Source: CAYUUW01 sp964448005 (lineage in GTDB: Bacteria; Patescibacteriota; Gracilibacteria; UM-FILTER-43-11). From it: 6,893 nucleotides of DNA. The DNA lies in NCBI GenBank assembly GCA_964448005.1, contig CAYUUW010000061.1, forward strand, positions 1-6,893, given 5' to 3'. This document shows positions 1 to 4,853 of the stretch, piece by piece. A program made the translations under genes and the position numbers. Each line of letters starts with the position of its first letter. Positions within the stretch are counted from its first letter, which is position 1. The notes under the pieces were generated by a model. It had not been told where the DNA came from and did not search any database. It saw only the letters and a program-made list of their open reading frames with translations.

Positions 1-389
1 GCGTGACGGAAAAGGCCTGCCCCCTGCTGGTGCCCCTGGCCGAGGAGGGCATGACCCGCCATGTGGTCACCCGCATGATGCTGCGCAACTATCTGCGCCC
101 CCTGAAGCATGCCAACATCGACACGCTGATCCTGGGCTGCACCCATTATCCTCTGCTCTTCCAAGAGATCGATCGGATCATCGGAAGACGGGTAAAGGTG
201 ATTTCCTCCTCTTCTGCGGCTGCCCAGGCCATGGAGAGCTATTTCCAGCGCCATCCTGAGCTGAAGGAAAAGCTCAGCCAAGGCGGCGGCCGGGAATATT
301 TCACTACGGATTCCCCCGAACGCTTCGCCAAGCTGGGCAGCAGGTTCTTGGGCCAAAAGCTGGAGGCGAAGAAGGCGGAGATCGCTTAA
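1..389 (+). CDS. murI: Glutamate racemase, C-terminal part (5' end outside window)
   Basis: Converts L-glutamate to D-glutamate for peptidoglycan synthesis in the cytoplasm. The visible 128 residues hold the family signature LGCTHYPLL (about residues 44-52 of the visible part), whose Cys46 is the second catalytic cysteine of the cofactor-independent racemases and is followed by His48. An upstream ACPLLVPLAEEG segment and a downstream SSSAAAQAMESYF segment also match the family. Full-length enzymes have about 260-270 residues, so roughly the first half, including the first catalytic cysteine, lies left of the window. The GTG at position 3 is an internal Val codon and not a start, because the frame is open to the window edge. 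The stop is TAA at 387-389. The gene converges on hicA with only 8 bp between the stops. The identification is firm. Confidence 0.95.
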   Translation, partial: VTEKACPLLVPLAEEGMTRHVVTRMMLRNYLRPLKHANIDTLILGCTHYPLLFQEIDRIIGRRVKVISSSSAAAQAMESYFQRHPELKEKLSQGGGREYFTTDSPERFAKLGSRFLGQKLEAKKAEIA

Positions 390-413
390 AAAAGGCCTCA
401 CCTCTTGGCCATT
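389..413 (-). terminator. Weak terminator-like hairpin after hicA
   Basis: On the minus strand, GGCC (410-407) and GGCC (397-394) can form a 4-bp stem over the hicA stop codon, followed by a run of six T (393-388). The stem is short, so this is only a weak candidate for an intrinsic terminator between the convergent murI and hicA genes. Confidence 0.25.
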
Positions 414-628
414 TCAATGAACTCGTCCACAGTCATGCCCAAGTCGTTGATCAGCTGGCGCAGAAGCCCTTTGGCCAGGGTTTTTCCCGGATGTTTGGGA
501 ACCGTAAGGGTGCTTCCTTTATCGTTTTCAAAAATCACATGACTTCCTTTCTGCCGAACGGGAAAATAGTTCTCCCGCTTCAGAAGGCGAGCAAACTGGC
601 GAAAAGTAAGGATAGGCAGGCGACTCAT
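398..628 (-). CDS. hicA: HicA-family mRNA interferase toxin
   Basis: Toxin of a type II toxin-antitoxin pair; HicA proteins bind RNA through a small double-stranded-RNA-binding-like fold and cleave mRNA. The 76-residue product has the usual length and motifs: an N-terminal helix (FRQFARLLKRENY, residues 9-21), then RQKGSHVIF (25-33) with the catalytic histidine His30, then LTVPKHPGKTLAKGLLRQLI (41-60), the family hallmark. The ATG (628-626) overlaps the hicB stop in ATGA, which implies translational coupling and an antitoxin-first operon. All key residues are present, so it looks functional. It converges with murI. Confidence 0.93.
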   Translation of the reverse strand: MSRLPILTFRQFARLLKRENYFPVRQKGSHVIFENDKGSTLTVPKHPGKTLAKGLLRQLINDLGMTVDEFIEMAKR

Positions 629-858
629 AGAACAAATGAGATTTCTTCGGTGGCGATGAATTTTGGGAAAGTGCTGGCGCTCCGAATAAAGCCCTTTCCT
701 TTATCGGCCAAATGCTCCAGGTTCAGCTCGATCGCCTCTTTGATGCTCAAAAGAGCCTCCTCATAGGTGTCCCCCTGGGCGTGGCAGCCTCTTATGGCTG
801 GGCAAGAGGCAATGTACTTCCCGTCTTCATCCCGCTGGATCAGAATCTGGATATTCAT
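625..858 (-). CDS. hicB: HicB-family antitoxin (short, UPF0150 type)
   Basis: Antitoxin partner of the downstream HicA. From Met at 858 the product has 77 residues. It begins with a beta strand (MNIQILIQRDEDGKYIASCP), then GCHAQGDTYEEALLSIKEAIELNLEHL (residues 24-50), the typical HicB/UPF0150 core with an RNase-H-like partial fold. No separate C-terminal helix-turn-helix or ribbon-helix-helix DNA-binding domain is visible, so this is the short form. An ATG also exists at 882, but it lies inside the consensus -10 box at 881-886. Transcription from that promoter would start near 874, making 858 the credible start. No Shine-Dalgarno sequence precedes either start. Confidence 0.9.
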   Translation of the reverse strand: MNIQILIQRDEDGKYIASCPAIRGCHAQGDTYEEALLSIKEAIELNLEHLADKGKGFIRSASTFPKFIATEEISFVL

Positions 859-880
859 GGGCTTGCTTTTAGCTGGCCAC

Positions 881-910
881 ATTATATCACAATGCCTCAG
901 CGAAAATCAT
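881..910 (-). promoter_or_regulatory. hicBA promoter, extended -10 type
   Basis: The minus strand reads TGATATAAT at 889-881, a perfect extended -10 (TGn plus TATAAT). Eighteen bases upstream is ATGATT (910-905), a weak -35 with 3 of 6 consensus bases, as is common with extended -10 promoters. The start would be near 874, about 16 nt before the hicB ATG at 858. It lies in the gap between the methyltransferase gene and hicB, so the toxin-antitoxin pair has its own promoter. Confidence 0.65.
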
Positions 911-939
911 AAATGCCCAAAGGGCGGCCAAAAAACCTG

Positions 940-1785
940 TCAGGGCTTTTCGATCAAATAAAGATCCTGATAAGAGAGCGGCTGCGGGCGGCCCGACCAG
1001 GAGCCGTGCAGGATTTTTTCGATGCGCAGGCCGGATTCATGCACGGCGCTCTCGATCCAATCGGCGTCGAAGCCGATCTCGGCCTCGGGAACGTTTTTGT
1101 GGGAATAGTAGGCAACGCTATCGCGAGGGTGAACCAAGAGGCAGGCGGCTTTGCCGGAATCGATGTTTTTCCTGGCCAACGCGTCGATGGCGAAGAAGGT
1201 GACCAAAGCCCTGCCACCAGGCCGCAGGACCCGGTGGATCTCATCCAGATAGTGGCGCACGTCGCCGGTGAACATGTGGGTGAACACCGATGTGGCGAAG
1301 GCGAAGTCGAAAAAGCCGTCCTCGTAGGGGAAGCGGAAAGCGGAGGGCTGGAGCTTGCCCTTTTTGTTGTAGTACTTGTTGTAGAGATCCACGAACCGGA
1401 AGTGGAAGTTGGGGTGCTTTTTGGAAAGGTGCCTATGGCACCAGGCCACGCCGCGACGGTCGATATCGAAGCCCCAATAGCCGCCCTCCGGCTTCAGGTA
1501 GTCCGCAAAGGGAATCGCCATGCGACCCACGCCCGAACCGATGTCCAAAATTCGCTCTCCCGGCTGCACCTTGCCGATGTCCGGACGGGTGAAGTAGCCG
1601 AAGAATTCACGGGAGACGGCCAAAAAGCCTTCGCTGCCCACAAAATTGAGCCGCCGAGGGGGCAGCTGCGCGTCGCGCCGTCCTGTCAGCCAATCCTTGG
1701 CGTCCAGCAGGCAATGGTAGGCATATTTCAGGGCCTTTTTCAGCGGGACAGGCAGGCCATACTTGATTTTCTGCTTCAGGCTCAT
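940..1785 (-). CDS. Class I SAM-dependent methyltransferase
   Basis: A cytoplasmic methyltransferase of 281 residues with the Rossmann-like fold. SAM-binding motif I is ILDIGSGVGR (79-88). The acidic end of strand beta2 is GFDID (105-109). The motif IV region is FDFAFATSVFTHM (159-171), and HRVLRPGGRALV (184-195) precedes strand beta5. An N-terminal basic region (1-45) and the C-terminal segment around WSGR (263-266) to YQDLYLIEK (272-280) resemble methyltransferases often found with polysaccharide or small-molecule biosynthesis genes. The substrate cannot be told from sequence, and no glycan genes are visible here. The stop is TGA at 942-940. The ATG at 1785 has a pyrimidine-rich upstream region without a Shine-Dalgarno sequence and overlaps the stop of a doubtful 67-codon ORF as ATGA. 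A longer open frame on the plus strand (913-1809) is its shadow. Confidence 0.88.
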   Translation of the reverse strand: MSLKQKIKYGLPVPLKKALKYAYHCLLDAKDWLTGRRDAQLPPRRLNFVGSEGFLAVSREFFGYFTRPDIGKVQPGERILDIGSGVGRMAIPFADYLKPEGGYWGFDIDRRGVAWCHRHLSKKHPNFHFRFVDLYNKYYNKKGKLQPSAFRFPYEDGFFDFAFATSVFTHMFTGDVRHYLDEIHRVLRPGGRALVTFFAIDALARKNIDSGKAACLLVHPRDSVAYYSHKNVPEAEIGFDADWIESAVHESGLRIEKILHGSWSGRPQPLSYQDLYLIEKP

Positions 1786-1985
1786 GGAAAAAAGGGAGTG
1801 AGCGGGTAAGAGGGTTTAAAAGGCTTGCGAAAGCCATTCAAAGACACGAAAAGCTTAGCATTCCCCATCAGGATTGTCAGGCCTAAGAGCATTGACAAGG
1901 CAAGCGCAATCCAGCATAAAGAGCGGCGATGTGGCCCCCGCTTCAGCCGATTGGCTGAGGAGAAAGCCCTTCCAACACACAGCAT
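1782..1985 (-). CDS. Doubtful small membrane protein ORF (67 codons) overlapping the methyltransferase start
   Basis: No family is recognised. The predicted 67 residues include one good hydrophobic stretch (about residues 23-42, WIALALSMLLGLTILMGN) preceded by basic residues (LKRGPHRR), compatible with a single membrane helix with the N-terminus inside. Its TGA overlaps the methyltransferase ATG by the ATGA arrangement, which is the main argument that it may be translated. Against it are the short length, the absence of a Shine-Dalgarno sequence, no known homologue, and position in a region otherwise lacking genes. It could also be the eroded end of a larger membrane protein gene. Confidence 0.25.
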   Translation of the reverse strand: MLCVGRAFSSANRLKRGPHRRSLCWIALALSMLLGLTILMGNAKLFVSLNGFRKPFKPSYPLTPFFP

Positions 1986-2304
1986 CGGCTCAAAAGCAAA
2001 AATACGGAAAAGCAGCTATGGCAACCCTCCCAAACACCTCCACCGCTCCGACCCCCCTCCCCCAAGATGCATCGAACGGCAGCGACCCCGTGACGCAAAA
2101 AGCCACCCCTCCGCGACAGCACCCTCTCCAGCTCGCCCTGAGCGCAAGGGGCGGCGGACGAATGATCGGCTTCGGAGGCGGATTTCATTCCATTGAGACC
2201 CGCTTTCCCAGTCCCTGAGCCGAGCTCCAGCCTGTCCCGCAACCCGGGCAGGCTAACTTTTAAAAATCTCCCTACCTGTCGTCAAAATTGATTCAGAGGA
2301 AATC
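1786..2304. other. Intergenic region of about 520 bp without a convincing gene
   Basis: Several open frames of 67-123 codons exist on both strands but, apart from the doubtful 1782-1985 ORF, their translations are Pro/Arg/Ser-rich and match nothing known. No rRNA, tRNA, tmRNA, SRP RNA or RNase P signature was seen. The contents that can be supported are a hairpin at 1822-1835 (GGCTT/AAGCC, followed by four T on the minus strand), a hairpin at 1941-1960 (TCAGCC/GGCTGA with a 4-nt loop), a strongly C-rich plus strand at about 2020-2135, and a larger hairpin at 2229-2254. Confidence 0.6.
2229..2254. repeat. GC-rich hairpin downstream of the DUF5677-like gene
   Basis: AGCCTG-T-CCCG (2229-2239) pairs with CGGGCAGGCT (2245-2254), giving ten base pairs with one bulged T and a 5-nt loop. 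It sits about 50 nt after the stop of the minus-strand gene at 2305. The T-rich run lies on the wrong side for a minus-strand intrinsic terminator, and on the plus strand the tail AACTTTTAAAA is poor. It is a stable transcript-end or processing hairpin candidate rather than a canonical terminator. Confidence 0.4.
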
Positions 2305-3000
2305 TTAAGCCCTCATTTCCTCTAGAATTTTTTTAGCTTCAGCTGCCTCTTCCTTTAAATCTACGGCCAAGATATCGCCAATCAATTCCATTGAATTCGT
2401 GAGCATTCCAGCTACAGCATCTATTATAGCTCTTTGATCATCTCTTAATTTGAAAATTTTAATACCTGTCACATTTCCCTCAGCGTCTGTTTCAAAATGC
2501 CTTTCCACAAGAACAAATAGATTGTTATGACTTTCTTGGCACAATAACCAATAAATCGAGCGGTAAACATCCTCAGAGTTAGCAAGTTTCATTTTTTCAT
2601 AAATTTTAGTTTCACCCATCCCATTTGCCTGAATTAAGCTTTGAAAATCAATTTTAGGTATTTCTTGAGTAACCTCAGGGACATACGGATTACTAGCATT
2701 TATTATTTCTTTTTCTAATCTCCCTGCCTGCAGAGAGGAATTGACCTCCAATCTCTTGTAATAGTCTGGAGCGTTGTGCAGATTTACCAAATCGAAATAG
2801 GCCTCCAGCATTGATCTCAATATGCTTTCAACACCCCAAGGTGAGTTTTGTTCAAATAAGACAATACTGCTTCTCGCATATTCTATAAGTGTAGCATATA
2901 TTGCAACTCCGTAACGGTGGGTGGGGTTTTTAGGATTGCAAACGAGTTTCGGGATGGTGAAACGAGGGAGTTCAAATAAGGTTTTAAGCTTATTGAGCAT
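2305..3000 (-). CDS. AT-rich protein resembling the DUF5677 family
   Basis: Function unknown. The product has 231 residues, is largely helical and has no signal peptide. The helix YATLIEYARSSIVLFEQ (35-51) followed by the segment around LRSMLEAYFDLVNL (61-74), with the Arg62/Glu66 pair, then YRSIYWLLCQESHNNLF (146-162) with His158, has the look of DUF5677 proteins. Those are helical proteins of unknown role often seen in accessory regions. A charged tail (216-231) may be a short coiled coil. Codons and composition are much more AT-rich than murI, the methyltransferase or ssb, suggesting horizontal acquisition. It is flanked on both sides by non-coding DNA, so it is probably a single-gene unit. 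The minus-strand TATAAT at 3017-3012 could serve as a -10 with a very short leader, but no -35 is visible. The family call rests on pattern memory. Confidence 0.55.
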   Translation of the reverse strand: MLNKLKTLFELPRFTIPKLVCNPKNPTHRYGVAIYATLIEYARSSIVLFEQNSPWGVESILRSMLEAYFDLVNLHNAPDYYKRLEVNSSLQAGRLEKEIINASNPYVPEVTQEIPKIDFQSLIQANGMGETKIYEKMKLANSEDVYRSIYWLLCQESHNNLFVLVERHFETDAEGNVTGIKIFKLRDDQRAIIDAVAGMLTNSMELIGDILAVDLKEEAAEAKKILEEMRA

Positions 3001-3051
3001 AAATTCTTATAATTATACGGAGAATTTTAAAGCAAGAAGCACCTCAACAGA

Positions 3052-3079
3052 GAGATTCCTCGGCTGCGCTCGGAATGAC
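3052..3079. repeat. Dispersed-repeat-like imperfect palindrome
   Basis: The core GATTCCTCGGCTGCGCTC (3054-3071) followed by GGAATGAC has ATTCC (3055-3059) pairing with GGAAT (3072-3076). This 28-nt string, also readable on the minus strand as GTCATTCCGAGCGCAGCC plus GAGGAATCTC, is a familiar type of intergenic repeat seen in many copies in assorted bacterial draft genomes. Only one copy is in this window, so the repeat status rests on recognition and not on what is seen here. Confidence 0.5.
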
Positions 3080-3111
3080 AAATAGAGGCATGGAAAATGG
3101 GGTAAAGAAGG

Positions 3112-3245
3112 AGCCACCAATCCCAAACCAGAGCAGCCGACCAACGAGATTCTGAGCGCGCGTAGTCCGACGCTGCCTTGGGTCTTGCGGGCCCCAAGGC
3201 TAGACGGGTGAGCCTAAGCGAGGGGTTTGGGCGGGAATGGCGAGC
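3112..3245. other. Foldable intergenic element, possible structured RNA or repeat
   Basis: A GC-rich block of about 130 nt between two AT-rich genes. CCCAAACC (3122-3129) pairs perfectly with GGTTTGGG (3224-3231), and outside it GCCA (3113-3116) pairs with TGGC (3238-3241). Inside, GCCTTGGG (3175-3182) pairs with CCCAAGGC (3193-3200) over a 10-nt loop. A mutually exclusive stem AGGCT (3197-3201)/AGCCT (3211-3215) is also possible. The long-range closing stem suggests a single folded unit. Whether it is transcribed, and on which strand, is unknown; both neighbours run on the minus strand. Confidence 0.4.
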
Positions 3246-3255
3246 AATTAAAGCA

Positions 3256-3675
3256 TTAAGGCAATTTTTTTACCGTTTCTAGAATTGCCATTAGCTCTCC
3301 TTCCATTTCTGTATCCCCCTCGGTGAAATAAAGCGCAGCAGGAACTGCTTCTAGCCCCTCCATCTTTGGATCCTTAATATAGGCAATCATCTGGAAGGGA
3401 AAGTCTTTTTCCTCTTGATCAGGATGGCCAACCGATGGGGTAAATCCACCAATAATTATTTTCCCATAAGCATTTGAAACAATGAGCATGCCCCCTTCTT
3501 CTTTAGCCTGATAACCTTGTGGAAATTCTACCGATAACGAGGTGGATGAATATTGGTTCGGTTGAGGTTGTGATTGGGAGCTTTGTGGCTCAGCGTTTAG
3601 ATTCTCTTCAACTGATGCACATCCTGTTAAGGATACTAAACAAACTGTCAGAATGAGTAATGAAAATTTTTTCAT
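3256..3675 (-). CDS. Small lipoprotein of unknown function
   Basis: The product is a predicted secreted lipoprotein of 139 residues. From Met at 3675 it starts with a classic type II signal peptide: MKK, a hydrophobic core (FSLLILTVCLVS) and the lipobox LTGC, with the lipidated cysteine at residue 19. A flexible Ser/Gln/Pro/Asn-rich linker follows (about 27-46), then a compact domain of roughly 90 residues beginning LSVEFPQGYQ and containing NAYGKIIIGGF. That domain recalls small beta-rich domains of secreted proteins but I do not recognise the family. The open frame extends up to 3744, but the extra residues would precede the signal peptide and overlap the ssb stop, so 3675 is the start. It is AT-richer than ssb, has no Shine-Dalgarno sequence, and lies 68 bp downstream of ssb with a hairpin between. 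Confidence 0.8.
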   Translation of the reverse strand: MKKFSLLILTVCLVSLTGCASVEENLNAEPQSSQSQPQPNQYSSTSLSVEFPQGYQAKEEGGMLIVSNAYGKIIIGGFTPSVGHPDQEEKDFPFQMIAYIKDPKMEGLEAVPAALYFTEGDTEMEGELMAILETVKKLP

Positions 3676-3712
3676 GTTATAAAAATTAAGGGTATTGCTA
3701 AACAAATTTTGC

Positions 3713-3741
3713 ACCTCTCCTTTGGGGAGGCCGGGAGAGGT
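3713..3741 (-). terminator. Palindrome directly after ssb, possible terminator or repeat
   Basis: ACCTCTCC (3713-3720) and GGAGAGGT (3734-3741) form a perfect 8-bp stem over a 13-nt loop, starting three bases after the ssb stop. On the minus strand the stem is followed by GCAAAATTTGTTT, a poor T tract. The loop, TTTGGGGAGGCCG, also contains GGGGAGG, which can compete for the CCTCTCC arm. It may end ssb transcripts inefficiently, or be a copy of an intergenic palindromic repeat. Confidence 0.5.
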
Positions 3742-3743
3742 CA

Positions 3744-4637
3744 CTAAAACGGCAAATCCTCCGGCCGAATCTCGCTCTCGTAGTTCACCGGCGGCACATG
3801 CGGGCTGGGCGGCGCCATAGGCGAGGCTGACCTGTCCACCGAAGCCATGGCGGAGGCGGAAGGATCAGGCGAAAAGGGATTGGCCAAGGTCGTTCCGGCC
3901 GCCGCCGCGGCGGCGGCTTCCGTGACCGGGGCGCCCAGCTCCGGATCCGGCGAGCCCANNNNNNNNNNTCCGCAATCAGTTCGGTGGTGTAGCGCTTGTT
4001 GCCGTCGGGCGTGTCCCAGCTGCGGGTCTGCAGGCGTCCGGAGACGTAAACCTTGCGACCCTTGCGGGAGGTTTGGGCCAAAGCATCGGCCAAAGGGCCC
4101 CAGGCCACCACATTGTGGAATTCGGTCTTCTCCTGCATGGCGCCGGCGCGGTCCTTCCAGGTGAAGTTGGTGGCCACGCCGAAGGAGGCCACCTGGCTGC
4201 CGTTGGGGGTCTGCCGAATTTCCGGGTCGCGCGTGATGTTGCCGATCACCTCCGCCTGGTTCAGGCAGCCGGAGACAGGTGAATTCGCAGGCAAAGTCGG
4301 ATGAGGCGTCTTAGGATCCAAAAGGATCATTTCGTCGGCCGTGATGCGGGTCTTGTAGCGTTTTTGGCCCGTGCTCGTGTCCTCCCCTTCGTCGGTCTGG
4401 ACCCGTCCGGAAACGTAGATCTNNNNNNNNNNAGAAGCGCTTGGCAATGTCGGCTAGGCCGCGCCACACCACCACGCTGTGGTAGGAAGTGGAAGGCTGG
4501 GGCTGCCCCGAGCTGTTCACGAAAACATGGCGGGTGATGAGGTTGAGATCTCCCACCGTTTGGCCGCTGGGCGTTTGGCGGACCTGGGGAGCTTCGGTCA
4601 GGTAGCCGATGAGCTGGGCGCGATTGAGTGCGTACAT
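3744..4637 (-). CDS. ssb: Single-stranded DNA-binding protein with two OB folds (interrupted by two assembly gaps)
   Basis: Coats single-stranded DNA during replication, repair and recombination, and recruits partners through its C-terminal tail. Start ATG 4637-4635 (MYALNRAQLIGYL). OB fold 1 spans about residues 1-107 with AQLIGYLTEAPQVRQTPSG, then TSYHSVVVWRGLAD (50-63), gap, IYVSGRVQT and RYKTRITADEMILL. A linker PKTPHPTLPANSPVSG (110-125) leads without a break to OB fold 2 (about 126-230): LNQAEVIGNITRDPEIRQTP, EFHNVVAWGPLAD, KVYVSGRLQTRSW, RYTTELIA. The second domain has Cys instead of a start Met. After the second gap the correct frame gives a 70-residue Ala/Pro/Ser-rich tail ending PEDLPF and TAG, the SSB-type acidic tip. 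The 10-N gaps break the frame. Homology between the domains predicts about 15 and 14 missing bases, giving a 300-residue protein. Two OB folds in one chain is the Deinococcus-Thermus arrangement. The SSB identity is certain; the single-gene reading is very likely. Confidence 0.9.
3959..3968. other. Assembly gap (10 N) in ssb, end of OB fold 2
   Basis: Ten N. On the minus strand the ssb frame enters as ...CTG ATT GCG GA and leaves as TG GGC TCG CCG, so the true gap must be 2 modulo 3. By analogy with ADEMILL of OB fold 1, about 14 bases (rest of D, E/M/I/L/L) are expected. A literal length of 10 puts the tail in the wrong frame and hides the PEDLPF end. Confidence 0.9.
4423..4432. other. Assembly gap (10 N) in ssb, inside OB fold 1
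   Basis: Ten N. On the minus strand the frame enters as AAG CGC TTC T and leaves as AG ATC TAC GTT (IYV), so the real gap must be a multiple of 3. The equivalent place in OB fold 2 (ALAQTSRKGRK before VYVSG) predicts six residues across the break, or about 15 missing bases, probably encoding a basic KG-K loop. Confidence 0.9.
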
Positions 4638-4748
4638 GGTCGTAGGATTTAAGGATAATGCAGGCTTGATACTATCCCCTTCTATTGAGGCTGACAACGG
4701 GATTGTTCCGGAGGGGCCAAAGCCAGGCTTGCAAGAAAAGTGCGCTGT

Positions 4749-4772
4749 TTCCCCTTCGCAAGAGAAGGGGGG
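4749..4772. repeat. GC-rich hairpin between ssb and the membrane protein promoter
   Basis: CCCCTTC (4751-4757) pairs perfectly with GAAGGGG (4764-4770) over the loop GCAAGA; two further T-G pairs can extend it to 4749-4772. It lies in the divergent intergenic region, 9 bp before the -35 box of the plus-strand gene and about 110 bp upstream of the ssb start. No T tract follows on either strand. It may be an intergenic palindromic repeat or a leader structure of ssb mRNA. Confidence 0.5.
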
Positions 4773-4780
4773 CGGATGAA

Positions 4781-4808
4781 TTGACTTTAAATTAAAATAT
4801 GTTATAAT
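4781..4808 (+). promoter_or_regulatory. Strong sigma70-type promoter of the membrane protein gene
   Basis: TTGACT (4781-4786, 5 of 6 consensus bases) and TATAAT (4803-4808, perfect) are separated by 16 bp of AT-rich DNA. Transcription would start near 4815, giving a leader of about 39 nt before the ATG at 4854. The leader has no Shine-Dalgarno sequence but ends in an A-rich stretch (ATAAAAAAGACAAAA). Confidence 0.75.
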
Positions 4809-4853
4809 TAACAAAGATCAGCGCAGAAAGCTGCCCCCATAAAAAAGACAAAA

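Noticed and set aside
915..925. GCCC-AAA-GGGC hairpin after the methyltransferase as terminator
   Set aside because: Only 4 bp with a 3-nt loop and no proper T tract; it lies beside the hicBA promoter region and is probably incidental.
913..1809. 298-codon open frame on the plus strand, longer than the methyltransferase frame
   Set aside because: It is antisense to a protein with all class I methyltransferase motifs in order; its own translation is Val/Ala/Gly/Glu-rich with no recognisable domain.
1986..2304. Non-coding RNA gene (SRP RNA, RNase P RNA, 6S, tmRNA) in the gene-poor region
   Set aside because: None of the conserved core sequences of these RNAs could be found on either strand.
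3676..3705. Promoter-like TTGTTT...TATAAC directly before the lipoprotein ATG
   Set aside because: The -10 would abut the ATG, putting the transcript start inside or after the start codon.
3676..3744. N-terminal extension of the lipoprotein to 3744
   Set aside because: It would place 23 residues before a textbook lipoprotein signal peptide and overlap the ssb stop codon and its hairpin.
4638..4814. N-terminal extension of ssb up to 4814
   Set aside because: The added 59 residues match no SSB; the canonical start MYALNRAQLIGYL at 4637 fits the family.
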